Shown one piece after another: positions 1 through 7,459 of a DNA stretch of 39,594 nt (positions are counted from its first letter, which is position 1; every line of letters starts with the position of its first letter). Under the pieces are notes generated by a model. The model ran no database searches and was not told the origin of the DNA. It saw only the letters and a list, made by a program, of their open reading frames with translations. The stretch is from an uncultured Phocaeicola sp. Its GTDB lineage: Bacteria; Bacteroidota; Bacteroidia; Bacteroidales; Bacteroidaceae. The stretch covers positions 1 to 39,594 of the forward strand of contig CALUIE010000021.1 in the NCBI GenBank assembly GCA_944320605.1, written 5' to 3'. The position numbers and the translations under genes are program-made.

Positions 1-80
1 CTCTTCCCATTCCGAACAGAGAAGTTAAGCTTCGTCACGCCGATGGTACTGCGCATTAGTGGGAGAGTAGGTAGTCGTCG
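1..80 (+). rRNA. rrf: 5S ribosomal RNA, 3' part (cut by window start)
   Basis: The first 80 bases match the 3' two thirds of bacterial 5S rRNA: the conserved CCCATTCCGAACAGAGAAG stretch of the loop B/helix III region, then the GCCGATGGTACTGC and GTGGGAGAGTAGG segments of helices IV and V. The 5' part lies outside the window, and 16S/23S are presumably further left. The 3' end near base 80 is approximate. A strong terminator follows at once. A break inside an rRNA operon is a common contig boundary. Confidence 0.93.
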
Positions 81-93
81 TTTTTATGGAATG

Positions 94-128
94 ACTCCTT
101 GAGGTAGAGATACTTCGGGGAGTTTTTT
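94..128 (+). terminator. Rho-independent terminator of the rRNA operon
   Basis: A 12-bp stem (ACTCCTTGAGGT pairing with ACTTCGGGGAGT through a few G-T pairs) with a six-base loop is followed by six T. It begins 14 bases after the 5S rRNA and would end the ribosomal RNA transcript. From here to 190 there are only about 60 AT-rich bases without a gene. Confidence 0.85.
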
Positions 129-190
129 CGTTTATAAGACTTTTATATTTTATTGCTTTTCTTGGATCTATGTAAAATGGAAAATATAAA

Positions 191-216
191 GGCTCACCCG
201 ATTTTTAGTGTGGTTA
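191..216 (+). repeat. Left terminal inverted repeat of the IS
   Basis: GGCTCACCCGATTTTTAGTG and the following bases mirror the sequence at 1573-1598 with only a few mismatches. The repeat marks the transposase 3' end side; its last bases overlap the transposase stop codon (TTA at 214-216 on the plus strand). Confidence 0.85.
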
Positions 217-1196
217 GGCATAAAGTTTCACCAACCTAAAGAAAAAGAACTTGATATCAATTACTCCTCTAAGTTGTGCCCTGAATTGTTTGATTTTTGC
301 ATTGAATGATTCAGCAAATGCATTGGTTGACCTGTTATTGAAAAAGTTAAGTACTTCATCATAGTGCTCGTACAGGGTTTATGCAATGACATTGAAGCTT
401 TTAAACCCAGAAGTGTCTACCTTGTCATACCATCTTGCCAATGAAAGTCGGCTTTCATTCTTTGTTCTGTTTTTATTGAAGATCATTCTCAAGGAATGGG
501 TCAGTGAATAAGCCTCCTTTATATCCGGATATATCTGGAGAAGTATGACTGCCCTCTGCTTCTGGCTGTCCGTCCACTTTTCAGATGACTTAAACAACAG
601 GTAACGACTTCTGGCCAGCAATTGTTTCCTTGTATCTCCATTAGCAAATGTAACAGGGTTGTATTCCTTACCTGAATGCCTGGCTTCCTGTATGGCATCA
701 GCTTCTTCCTGTATGGCATCCCACCGGTGTGTTATCCTCATTTCCTGCAGGGCATCACATGCCAGTTTCTGTATATGAAACCGGTCTATTGTCCGGCTGG
801 CTTTCGGAAAGCAGTGACGTATAATGAGGTTCATGCTATTGGAAAGGTCCATGGTGCTTCCTTAACCATGGAGCGTAGGTTTTCAGGAATAAGTTTCAGT
901 GTATCAATAACATCCTGCGCCTTTACACCTTTCACCAAGGCAACCAAACTTCCTTTTCCCCCATGCGCTTCAGGATTGGATACTATGGTATAAAGTTCTC
1001 CGTCACTTATGGCTGTCTCGTCTATACAGAGTCTCTTACCGATATTCTTGAGGAATACAAGCCACTCATCAGCGTGAGAAAGCTCACTCCACAGACGATA
1101 ACCGCTCAATACCTCCTTGTACCGCTTTTCAAAAGTACTGCCGTCTATATGGTAATAGGTATCAAGCGAACGGGAGGTCGTAGGCCTCGTCTCCAT
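214..1196 (-). pseudogene. ISAon1-family DDE transposase, frameshifted and with internal stop
   Basis: The reading begins with METRPTTSRSLDTYYHIDG, near the ISAon1 catalytic-protein start, and continues with hallmark segments LSHADEWLVF, DETAISDGELYTI and GSLVALVKG. Around 855-857 the frame shifts: the text MVKEA should run into MDLSNSMN, but one base is missing between them. The second frame then holds the ISL3-like segments TIDRFHIQKLA, RSRYLLFKS and ARWYDKV. A TAA at 379-381 interrupts this frame directly before the conserved C-terminal segment (FFNNRSTNAFAESFNAKIK), which continues in the same frame to a stop at 214. Two independent lesions make it a pseudogene. The N-terminal protein precedes it in a different frame, which may be normal for the family. 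Confidence 0.85.
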
Positions 1197-1546
1197 ACAC
1201 TTCTTTTAAAAAAAGCCGCAAACTCTTTTGAGTAGCGGGTATTTTCAGACTTGATATCATCATACGGTAGAGTAAAACACTTGGCTGTATGTAGATCCAG
1301 CCAGCAGCGGCGACGGACTATCAGGTTGACCGCCTTGTCACGGATTGGAAAGTCACGTACTGTCACAGGAGACAAGAAGCCTTTTGATTCTATATTCGGA
1401 TTATTTTGATAGTCAAAAGGTATTTTCTCATCCAGATGGATGGATATCGTATCATCCGTACTTTCAACCTTTACGAGTGTAAATCTTGATAAGATATTTG
1501 AAGGAAGCATTAAGCTTACAAGTGATAATAGTGCATTGTTTTCCAT
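1145..1546 (-). CDS. ISAon1-family N-terminal region protein (first IS reading frame)
   Basis: From the ATG at 1546 the product starts MENNALLSLVSLMLPS and contains the family segments KGFLSPVTVRDFPIRDKAV and VRRRCWLDLHTAK, ending in EFAAFFK. This matches the separate short protein of ISAon1 elements, thought to contribute DNA binding to transposition. After FFK the frame reads through about 15 unrelated residues opposite the start of the catalytic frame. A run of seven T followed by four A at the junction resembles a slippery site, but simple -1 slippage on the T run would meet a stop, so separate initiation of the second frame is as likely. The start further upstream at 1723 belongs to an integrase fragment, not to the IS. 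Confidence 0.75.
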   Translation of the reverse strand: MENNALLSLVSLMLPSNILSRFTLVKVESTDDTISIHLDEKIPFDYQNNPNIESKGFLSPVTVRDFPIRDKAVNLIVRRRCWLDLHTAKCFTLPYDDIKSENTRYSKEFAAFFKRSVWRRGLRPPVRLIPITI

Positions 1547-1572
1547 AATGCAAATATAATAATTTATTAAAC

Positions 1573-1598
1573 TTACCCCACTAAAAATCGGGTGAACC
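1573..1598 (-). repeat. Right terminal inverted repeat of the IS
   Basis: Read on the minus strand it is GGTTCACCCGATTTTTAGTG and so on, mirroring the left end. It lies about 27 bases upstream of the first IS start codon and abuts the truncated integrase codons on its right. Confidence 0.85.
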
Positions 1599-1687
1599 CC
1601 GTCTTTGCAGACACGAATCATTAGAGGGTGTTCTCCATTGGATAGAGTTTTTGATTTGTAACACACGATGTTAGCTGTAATATTCAT
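1599..1687 (-). pseudogene. Tyrosine recombinase (phage-type integrase), N-terminal stub truncated by the IS
   Basis: From the ATG at 1687 the first thirty codons read MNITANIVCYKSKTLSNGEH and then PLMIRVCKDG. This is the characteristic beginning of Bacteroidetes site-specific integrases (the arm-binding domain start seen in conjugative-transposon and phage integrases). The frame runs straight into the IS right end. The remainder of the gene, including the core-binding and catalytic domains, is not found on the other side of the IS, where rRNA-terminator flanking sequence appears instead. The stub lies about 125 bp from tRNA-Phe, a usual kind of integration target, suggesting that an integrative element once occupied this tRNA. 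Family recognition rests on the first 30 residues only. Confidence 0.7.
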
Positions 1688-1770
1688 ACGGTTTACTTGG
1701 TTTAACTCTCGGTTTAACCGCAAGCATCCGTAAGCTACATTTGATGGCTTTTGAGCCTGTCAAAGACCAT

Positions 1771-1802
1771 AAAAAAAGAGAGCTACATTGCTGTAACTCT
1801 CT
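1771..1802 (-). terminator. Rho-independent terminator after tRNA-Phe
   Basis: On the minus strand a perfect-length 10-bp stem (GAGAGTTACA with TGTAGCTCTC) closed by a GCAA tetraloop is followed by seven T. It sits 10 bases beyond the tRNA 3' end. Confidence 0.88.
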
Positions 1803-1811
1803 GATTTTCAG

Positions 1812-1884
1812 TGGTGCCACCAGGAATCGAACCGGGGACACAAGGATTTTCAGTCCTTTGCTCTACCAACTGAGCTATGGCACC
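1812..1884 (-). tRNA. tRNA-Phe (GAA)
   Basis: On the minus strand the 73-nt sequence has a 7-bp acceptor stem (GGTGCCA with TGGCACC), D arm AGCTCAGTTGGTAGAGC, anticodon arm GGACTGAAAATCC with anticodon GAA, and T arm CCCCGGTTCGATTCCTGG. The discriminator base is A; the CCA end is not fully encoded (ACTG follows), as is usual in Bacteroidetes. It is a single gene flanked by its own promoter and terminator. Confidence 0.97.
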
Positions 1885-1925
1885 AACTTGTTTATTTTGC
1901 AATCGTTGTTTCTCGTTTGCGGTTG

Positions 1926-1956
1926 CAAAGGTAGGCATTTTTTTTATTCTACCAAA
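1926..1956 (-). promoter_or_regulatory. Bacteroidetes-type promoter of tRNA-Phe
   Basis: On the minus strand TTTG (1956-1953) is followed after exactly 19 bases by TACCTTTG (1933-1926). This fits the known Bacteroides primary sigma consensus TTTG-N19-21-TAnnTTTG. Transcription should begin around 1920, about 35 bases before the mature tRNA 5' end. Confidence 0.8.
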
Positions 1957-2076
1957 TGTTTTTAAGAAAAAAATAAAGAAAAATGTTATTTGCGTGAGTG
2001 ATATGCTGTTGAAACGGGTTTTCAGGTATTAAATAGGTAACAGTAGATTATAATTCTTCAATTATATAGATAAAAT

Positions 2077-2111
2077 AAAACGAGGCTGATTTTATATTTC
2101 AGCCTCGTTTT
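2077..2111 (-). terminator. Terminator downstream of thiL (bidirectional hairpin)
   Basis: A perfect 13-bp inverted repeat (AAAACGAGGCTGA and TCAGCCTCGTTTT) with a 9-base AT-rich loop starts two bases past the thiL stop codon. T runs are present on both strands because the arms end in AAAA/TTTT. It closes the operon that starts near 7288. The stretch 1957-2076 shows no gene. Confidence 0.85.
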
Positions 2112-2112
2112 G

Positions 2113-3147
2113 TTATTTTAGAGGATTCCAACCCTGAGCTTTAAGTTCCAGTTCGTTACCGTCTCTTGTAACAAGCGCACAACCAAGTTCCTGTTTTGTT
2201 ATATGTCCTATCACTTTCACATCCTTAATCTGTGAAACATCCTCGTGCATTGTCAGTGGAACAGTGAAAAGAAGTTCGTAGTCTTCTCCTCCGTTCAAGG
2301 CGCAAGTACTGAGATTCATGTTGAATTCTTCTGCCATAACGGCTGTCTGATAGTCTATAGGAATACGTTCTTCATAAACGCGGCATCCGCATTTGCTTTG
2401 GCTGCATATATGCATCAGTTCAGATGAAAGTCCGTCGGAGATATCCATCATTGCAGTAGGTTTTATTCCAGCTTTTGCCAGTTCCTCAATTATATCTTTT
2501 CTTGCTTCCGGTTTAAGAAATCTCTCCAAAAGATATTCCTTACCGGCAAAGTCAGGTTGTACATCTTTGCTTCCGTTGAACACAGCCTTTTCGCGTTCCA
2601 TAAGCTGAAGTCCCATATATGAAGCTCCAAGGTCACCTGTCACGCAGATAAGATCTGTTTCCTTCGCACCGTTGCGGTAAACTACATCTTCTTTTCTTGC
2701 TTCGCCTATACATGTGATAGATATTGCAAGGCCTGTTACAGATGAAGTGGTGTCGCCTCCAACTATGTCAACATTATGTAGTTGACATGCCAGTTTCAAT
2801 CCTTCGTAGAAATCTTCCAGGTCTTCAATACAGAATCTTTTTGATACGGCAAGCGATACTGTTATTTGCTTCGGTGTTCCGTTCATTGCGTATATGTCGG
2901 AAAAGTTTACCATAGCCGACTTATATCCCAGATGTTTCAGCGGTGTATATACCAGGTCGAAATGTACACCTTCCATAAGCAGGTCTGTAGTAACGAGCAC
3001 TTGACGGTCGTTGTATTCCAACACGGCAGCATCATCACCGATACCGTATTTTGTTTCTTTGTTCACTAACTTTATATTGTCGGTCAGATGTTTTATCAGT
3101 CCGAATTCTCCCAAAGTGGAAATTTCTGTTCTGTTTCCTTCGTGCAT
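2113..3147 (-). CDS. thiL: Thiamine-monophosphate kinase ThiL
   Basis: A 344-residue protein of the PurM/ThiL fold that phosphorylates thiamine monophosphate with ATP to give thiamine diphosphate, the last step of cofactor synthesis, in the cytoplasm. Signature segments are present in the usual order: GIGDDAA at 35-41 (Mg-ATP binding), TTDLLMEGVHF at 53-63, NFSDIYAMNGTP near 81, GGDTTSS near 130, MDISDGLSSEL near 236 and NGGEDYELLFT near 287. Length is normal for the family. It is the last gene of a minus-strand operon; the gap to punA is 14 bases and a strong hairpin follows the stop. A start a few codons inside, just before RTEISTLGEFG, is less likely because no other ATG lies there. Confidence 0.95.
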   Translation of the reverse strand: MHEGNRTEISTLGEFGLIKHLTDNIKLVNKETKYGIGDDAAVLEYNDRQVLVTTDLLMEGVHFDLVYTPLKHLGYKSAMVNFSDIYAMNGTPKQITVSLAVSKRFCIEDLEDFYEGLKLACQLHNVDIVGGDTTSSVTGLAISITCIGEARKEDVVYRNGAKETDLICVTGDLGASYMGLQLMEREKAVFNGSKDVQPDFAGKEYLLERFLKPEARKDIIEELAKAGIKPTAMMDISDGLSSELMHICSQSKCGCRVYEERIPIDYQTAVMAEEFNMNLSTCALNGGEDYELLFTVPLTMHEDVSQIKDVKVIGHITKQELGCALVTRDGNELELKAQGWNPLK

Positions 3148-3161
3148 GATTATATAATTGT

Positions 3162-3971
3162 TTATACTCTATTTATAAGTTCTTTCATTATGCTTGTCAT
3201 TCGCGGCTGTGCGGCATCGGCTGCTTTCTGTACTTCCTCGTGCGATACTTCCACAATCTTGCCTTCCACACCCAAATCAGTGATTACAGAAACACCGAAT
3301 ATCTTGATTCCGCAATGGTTTGCCACAATCACTTCCGGCACTGTAGACATACCTACAGCGTCAGCTCCCAATATTCTGAACATCTTATATTCTGCAGGAG
3401 TTTCGAAAGTTGGTCCCTGAGTACCGATGTAAACTCCTTTCTGAAGTTTTATACCTTTTTCGGCTGCAATTTCGAATGCCTTTTCAATAAGCTCATGCGA
3501 ATAAGCCTCGCTCATGTCCGGGAATCGAGGTCCGTAATCTATATTCTTGCCTCTCAGCGGATTGTCCGGGAAGAAGTTTATATGGTCAGTAATAACCATA
3601 AGGTCGCCTATCTCGAAATCAGGATTAGTTCCACCTGCCGCGTTCGATACGAAAAGTGTCTTTATGCCGAGTTCTCTCATTACTCTGACAGGGAATGTCA
3701 CTTCTTTCATCGAGTAACCTTCGTAGTAGTGGAAACGTCCTTGCATTGCGAGGATGTCCTTACCTCCAAGTTTCCCGAAGATGAGCTTTCCGCTATGTCC
3801 TTCCACTGTCGATACGGGGAAATTCGGTATCTCTGAATAAGGAATTTCATACTTGTCGGTAATGTCGTGTACCAAGCTGCCTAATCCTGTGCCCAGTATA
3901 ATTGCTGTCTCAGGATTTGTCTGCATCCTTGCTTTCAGGAATGCTGCTGTTTCTTGAATTTTTTCTAACAT
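3162..3971 (-). CDS. punA: Purine nucleoside phosphorylase (PNP I, inosine/guanosine type)
   Basis: A 269-residue protein of the trimeric PNP/MTAP family, which splits inosine and guanosine (and deoxy forms) with phosphate for purine salvage. Visible motifs are the phosphate-binding GTGLGSLV near 27, EGHSGK near 57, GRFHYYEGYS near 78, NAAGGTNP near 109, GPTFETPAEYKMF near 186 and GMSTVPEVIVANH near 207. The family lengths and motif order are normal. Its start lies 62 bases inside the 3' end of lpxK in another frame, implying translational coupling. Substrate range cannot be read beyond the family; xanthosine or methylthioadenosine use is less likely given the overall pattern. Confidence 0.93.
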   Translation of the reverse strand: MLEKIQETAAFLKARMQTNPETAIILGTGLGSLVHDITDKYEIPYSEIPNFPVSTVEGHSGKLIFGKLGGKDILAMQGRFHYYEGYSMKEVTFPVRVMRELGIKTLFVSNAAGGTNPDFEIGDLMVITDHINFFPDNPLRGKNIDYGPRFPDMSEAYSHELIEKAFEIAAEKGIKLQKGVYIGTQGPTFETPAEYKMFRILGADAVGMSTVPEVIVANHCGIKIFGVSVITDLGVEGKIVEVSHEEVQKAADAAQPRMTSIMKELINRV

Positions 3972-5073
3972 ACTCGGTTATTTTTTGGTTGAACTTTATT
4001 GTTTCGTTGTTCAGAAAGCTTACTTCCACAGGCAGAGCGTAGATATATGGTTTCAGTTCTTCGCTCAGGTGCGGATGGGTGATAAGCCTTGCTGCATCTT
4101 TCTCGGTCGTTATTATCATTCTTCTGCCTTCGGGCATTGACATGAATCTGCTTCTGAGGGTTTCCATATCTTCCCGGCTGAAATTATGATGGTCGGCAAA
4201 CACCATTGATTCTATGTTTCCGGTGTATTGCCTAAGCTTTTCGGTTATAGGTTTTGGCGAGGCTATTCCGGTGAGCAGCAGTATATGTCTGTCCGGTGAT
4301 ATATCCTCAGGCTTCATTTCGTCGTTATTTCCCTGACGGAATATGCGGTACAGATTTCCGTATTTCATATATGTGAAGAACACTTCCTGTTCTGCTGTAG
4401 GTGATATTTCAGAACGCAGCCTGTCCATCTCCTCTGAATTCAGGTTCTCCGGACATTTACTTACTATGATGATATCAGCCCTGCTTTTCCCGCTTGCCGG
4501 TTCCCTTAGTCGTCCGGCGGGTAGGAGAGTGTCGTGGCTGATAGGTCTGTTATAGTCTATCAGCAGTATGTACATTCCTGCCTTGACATATCTGTGCTGA
4601 TATGCGTCGTCCAGCACTATTACCTGCTTCTTATCACGGTTGCCGGCCTTGGCGATAAGATTGTCAATTCCGTTACATCTGTCGCTGTCGGCGGCTACAT
4701 TGATATCTGGAAATTTCTGCCACATCTGGAAAGGTTCGTCGCCTATATCCTCTATAGTGCTCTTACCTTTCTCAGCCAGAACGAAACCTTTAGATTTACG
4801 TTTGTATCCTCGACTCAACACACACACACTGAATTCATCTTTCAGCAGTTTTATCAGATATTCAGTGTGAGGTGTTTTTCCGGTTCCACCCACGGTGATG
4901 TTACCCACGCATATCACCGGTATCGGGAAACTCCTTGATTTCAGGATATCCCAGTCGAACAGCTTGTTTCTCAGCCATACAGCCATACCGTATAATGCCG
5001 AGAATAGAAGCAGGGGAATGTATATGCGAGGTTTGTCTTGTTTCATCTTCGTGTGGTTGGAACTATTATACAT
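3910..5073 (-). CDS. lpxK: Tetraacyldisaccharide 4'-kinase LpxK
   Basis: LpxK phosphorylates the 4' position of the lipid A disaccharide precursor at the inner membrane, giving lipid IVA. The protein has an N-terminal hydrophobic segment (about 19-35, PLLLFSALYGMAVWLRNKLFD) that anchors it, the Walker A motif GNITVGGTGKT at 57-67, the LSRGYKRKSKGF segment, and the LDDAYQHR segment that carries catalytic residues. The C-terminal end, about 20 residues rich in Asn, Ser and Lys, overlaps punA and may be poorly conserved. With 387 residues it is slightly longer than usual. A second possible start is the ATG at 5046 (MKQDKPR); the upstream one is kept because it follows sppA by only 5 bases. Confidence 0.93.
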   Translation of the reverse strand: MYNSSNHTKMKQDKPRIYIPLLLFSALYGMAVWLRNKLFDWDILKSRSFPIPVICVGNITVGGTGKTPHTEYLIKLLKDEFSVCVLSRGYKRKSKGFVLAEKGKSTIEDIGDEPFQMWQKFPDINVAADSDRCNGIDNLIAKAGNRDKKQVIVLDDAYQHRYVKAGMYILLIDYNRPISHDTLLPAGRLREPASGKSRADIIIVSKCPENLNSEEMDRLRSEISPTAEQEVFFTYMKYGNLYRIFRQGNNDEMKPEDISPDRHILLLTGIASPKPITEKLRQYTGNIESMVFADHHNFSREDMETLRSRFMSMPEGRRMIITTEKDAARLITHPHLSEELKPYIYALPVEVSFLNNETIKFNQKITEYVRKNSRNSSIPESKDADKS

Positions 5074-5078
5074 TATAA

Positions 5079-6842
5079 TTAGTTTATAGATATATCGAAA
5101 GGCATTCTTGCCTGTATGCGGTCAGCCTTGTCGAGGTTCTTTATCATCATGAATCCGTTGTAGAATTCTCCGAACGAGTTTTCCAGCTTGCTGCTGATAT
5201 ATCTCTCAGGTTTGGCGTTGCTGATGAGGCTTGTGATGAAATCCACTTTCTTAGGATAAGAAGCCACCTTATAGTCTCTTATACCGCAAAGTTCCGAAGC
5301 CTTCTTGATAGCACATTCCAGATTTCCCAACTCATCAACAAGTTTAAGCTCTTTAGCCATTTCGCCCGACCATACACGACCTTCGGCAATCATTTTCAGA
5401 CTGTCAATAGGCATATTTCTGCCTTCAGCACATCTCTTGGTGAATAGTTCGTAACCGCTGTTCACCATACCCTGTATCAGCGCACCTTCTTCTGCGTTGA
5501 ACGGACGGCTCATGTCGCCCATATCAGCCAGCTTGTTGGTCTTTACACCATCTATCTTAACTCCAAGTTTCTTTGTGATAAGTTCCGATGCGTCAGGAAT
5601 CATTCCGAATATACCGATAGAACCTGTAAGGGTAGTTGGCTGAGCCACAATCCAGTCGGCAGCACAAGAGATATAATAACCGCCTGAAGCAGCATAGTCA
5701 CCCATAGAAACCACTACCGGCTTCTTTTCTTTCAGCAGTGATACTTCTCGCCAAATCTGTTCGGAACCGTATGCGCTACCACCCGGTGAGTTTACTCTGA
5801 GAACTACGGCCTTAACATTGTCGTCATTTCTAAGGTCACGCAGATGTTTTGTCACTTTTTCAGATATGATACCTTCATTGTATGGATCTGCAGCATTGTC
5901 TATCTCTCCAAATGCATAATATACCGCTATTACGTCACGGCTCTTCGCTGTCGAAGGTACTGCCAGGTTCTTCATGTCGTCCAGAGTCAGAGTGTTCAGA
6001 GTAGATTTTTCGCTTATGCCCGTCAACTTCTTCAGGTATGACAATACCTCATCCTTATACATCAACTGGTCTGCCAGTCCGTATTCCACGTATGTTTCAG
6101 CAGGCTGGAAATCCATACATTTATCAGCCATCTCATTCAGCTTTTCTATTGAGATGTTTCTTGATTCCGATACTTCGCTTACAATCTCATTCCAGATAGA
6201 CTGGGTGAAAGCAAGAGTCTGCTCTCTGTTGGCAGGGCTCATTTCTGTAGCGATGAAAGGTTCAACAGCCGATTTGTATGTACCGACTCTGAATATCTGC
6301 ATTTTTACTCCCACCTTGGCAAGCAGGTCTTTCAGGAACATAGTCTGTGCAGACAGCCCGTGCCATGAAATACTTCCCGAAGGATTAAGGAAAACCTTGT
6401 CGGCTACGGTAGAAACATAGTATGCCCCTTGAGTATAAGCTCCTGAGTAAGCCACAACAAACTTTCCTGATTCCTTAAAGTCAGCTATTGCCATTCTGAT
6501 GTCTTGAAGCGATGCTGTAGAACAAACGAAAGTTTCGGCATTGATAAGCATACCTTTAATTTTTGAATCGTTTTTTGCTTTGTTTATTGAAGCAAGAATA
6601 TCATCAAGTCCTCGTGTTGTTATTTCTTCTTCCAGAAGTTGGTCAAATGGATTTTCTTCGTATCTTTCTACGACGCTGCCCTTTAGGTCAAGCACGAAAA
6701 CGGAATTTTCTTTTACTACAGTTGCCACTTCAGTAGTGGCTACCATTCCGCCTATAACCGATATACCCATTATGAGTAATACGAAACCGGCAATCATCAT
6801 TCCGATGATTGAGGCAAAAGTCATTTTAAAAAAGTCTTTCAT
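5079..6842 (-). CDS. sppA: Signal peptide peptidase SppA (protease IV, 67K type)
   Basis: A 587-residue membrane-anchored serine protease that degrades cleaved signal peptides. It has an N-terminal transmembrane segment (about 9-33) and two tandem ClpP-fold halves, as in the long E. coli-type SppA. The Ser/Lys dyad can be read directly: Lys190 in GTYKSAVEPF in the first half and Ser386 in YAASGGYYIS in the second. The oxyanion-region glycines NSPGGSAYGS (351-360) and LTGSIGIFG are present. It follows the small membrane protein by 9 bases and precedes lpxK by 5, so the three are almost surely cotranscribed. Its active side would face the periplasm. Confidence 0.95.
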   Translation of the reverse strand: MKDFFKMTFASIIGMMIAGFVLLIMGISVIGGMVATTEVATVVKENSVFVLDLKGSVVERYEENPFDQLLEEEITTRGLDDILASINKAKNDSKIKGMLINAETFVCSTASLQDIRMAIADFKESGKFVVAYSGAYTQGAYYVSTVADKVFLNPSGSISWHGLSAQTMFLKDLLAKVGVKMQIFRVGTYKSAVEPFIATEMSPANREQTLAFTQSIWNEIVSEVSESRNISIEKLNEMADKCMDFQPAETYVEYGLADQLMYKDEVLSYLKKLTGISEKSTLNTLTLDDMKNLAVPSTAKSRDVIAVYYAFGEIDNAADPYNEGIISEKVTKHLRDLRNDDNVKAVVLRVNSPGGSAYGSEQIWREVSLLKEKKPVVVSMGDYAASGGYYISCAADWIVAQPTTLTGSIGIFGMIPDASELITKKLGVKIDGVKTNKLADMGDMSRPFNAEEGALIQGMVNSGYELFTKRCAEGRNMPIDSLKMIAEGRVWSGEMAKELKLVDELGNLECAIKKASELCGIRDYKVASYPKKVDFITSLISNAKPERYISSKLENSFGEFYNGFMMIKNLDKADRIQARMPFDISIN

Positions 6843-6851
6843 ATCAATAAT

Positions 6852-7265
6852 TTATTTGGATTGTTCATTTTCCTCAAACAGAAAGAATATCTGTCCGTTT
6901 TTCTTCTCCACAGTAATTTTACCACCTTCTTTGCTAAGGTTGAAAGGAGTCATAATATCTGTTTTGGCGTCAACCACCATCAGTGCATTCTCTTCTGCAA
7001 ATCTGTTTATTTGGAATGTGATGTCGGCGTTGCTCATTGTCCGAGCCATTATCAGACTGTCGTTGATGAATATGTTCAGTGAGTCGCCTGCAAATGATTT
7101 TGTCAGACATACCTCGTAGATGTCTTTATAAGTCTGTTTGACGCCAGCTTTCTTCTGCGAGCGAAAACCGAGATACAGAAACAGGCATACGATGAAGAAT
7201 ACTCCGAAAGCCAGGAGTCCGTTGCCAATCATGAACTGTTTGTTGCTTTCTATGCTTTTACTCAT
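6852..7265 (-). CDS. Conserved small membrane protein ahead of sppA
   Basis: A 137-residue protein with one membrane segment (about 13-34, MIGNGLLAFGVFFIVCLFLYLGF), a short basic stretch SQKKAGVKQ, and a roughly 100-residue domain outside or inside the membrane that I do not recognise. The domain has alternating hydrophobic and polar residues (DITFQINRFAEENALMVVDAK, GKITVEKKNGQIFFLF), suggesting beta structure. It is the first gene of the operon with sppA, lpxK, punA and thiL. The start codon lies at the inner end of a perfect 11-bp inverted repeat that also covers the promoter. A function in the envelope is suggested by the neighbours but not shown. Confidence 0.8.
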   Translation of the reverse strand: MSKSIESNKQFMIGNGLLAFGVFFIVCLFLYLGFRSQKKAGVKQTYKDIYEVCLTKSFAGDSLNIFINDSLIMARTMSNADITFQINRFAEENALMVVDAKTDIMTPFNLSKEGGKITVEKKNGQIFFLFEENEQSK

Positions 7266-7292
7266 TTTGTGTAATATATTAATTACACAAAA
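7265..7292. promoter_or_regulatory. Perfect 28-bp palindrome over the promoter and start of the sppA operon
   Basis: TTTTGTGTAAT and its exact reverse complement ATTACACAAAA are separated by ATATTA. The right arm contains part of the -7 box (TACTTTTG on the minus strand at 7295-7288) and the left arm ends on the first base of the start codon. This position would suit a dimeric repressor site or a hairpin in the very short mRNA leader. Confidence 0.6.
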
Positions 7293-7295
7293 GTA
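7288..7295 (-). promoter_or_regulatory. Promoter -7 box of the sppA-lpxK-punA-thiL operon
   Basis: TACTTTTG on the minus strand matches the Bacteroidetes TAnnTTTG element. No good TTTG -33 box is seen at the proper distance. The box stands 22 bases before the start codon, giving an untranslated leader of some 15-18 bases. Confidence 0.55.
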
Positions 7296-7370
7296 ATAAA
7301 ATCTAAGAAACGACTTAAAAAATTAAAGTAAAATCTGTTTTGTGTGTTGGTTATATGCTTAGAATACAGT

Positions 7371-7416
7371 GAGAGCCGTATCATACTCACTATAAAGTGG
7401 AGATGATACGGCTCTC
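7371..7416. terminator. 14-bp hairpin between the lipoprotein gene and the sppA operon
   Basis: GAGAGCCGTATCAT pairs perfectly with ATGATACGGCTCTC across an 18-base loop. A T run (CTTTT) follows only on the plus strand, yet the gene to its right (7460-9295) runs on the minus strand. It most likely forms the 3' end of that mRNA despite a poor T tract; it could also block plus-strand read-through. No other gene lies in 7296-7459. Confidence 0.6.
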
Positions 7417-7459
7417 TTTTAATATCATTACTTTATTGTTTCAAAATCATTTCCAGATA

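Larger units (their letters stand above)
191..1598 (-). mobile_element. Degenerate ISAon1-family insertion sequence
   Basis: A 1.4-kb element bounded by imperfect inverted repeats of about 26 bp whose shared core is TCACCCGATTTTTAGTG. Inside, on the minus strand, is the two-part transposase typical of ISAon1-family elements of Bacteroidetes: a short N-terminal region protein followed by a DDE transposase related to the ISL3 group. The catalytic part carries a one-base deletion near 857 and an in-frame stop at 379-381, so this copy should not make an intact transposase. No target-site duplication is visible: the left flank is AT-rich sequence after the rRNA terminator, while the right flank is coding sequence of an integrase. 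Confidence 0.87.

Noticed and set aside
1200-1225. Programmed -1 frameshift in the IS at the T7A4 run
   Set aside because: Moving back one base on the T run creates a TAA at once, so the simple model does not join the two frames; the second frame may start on its own ATG.
6541-7119. A 192-codon plus-strand frame opposite sppA
   Set aside because: Antisense to sppA and the small membrane protein, both strongly supported; Ser/Ile-rich shadow composition.
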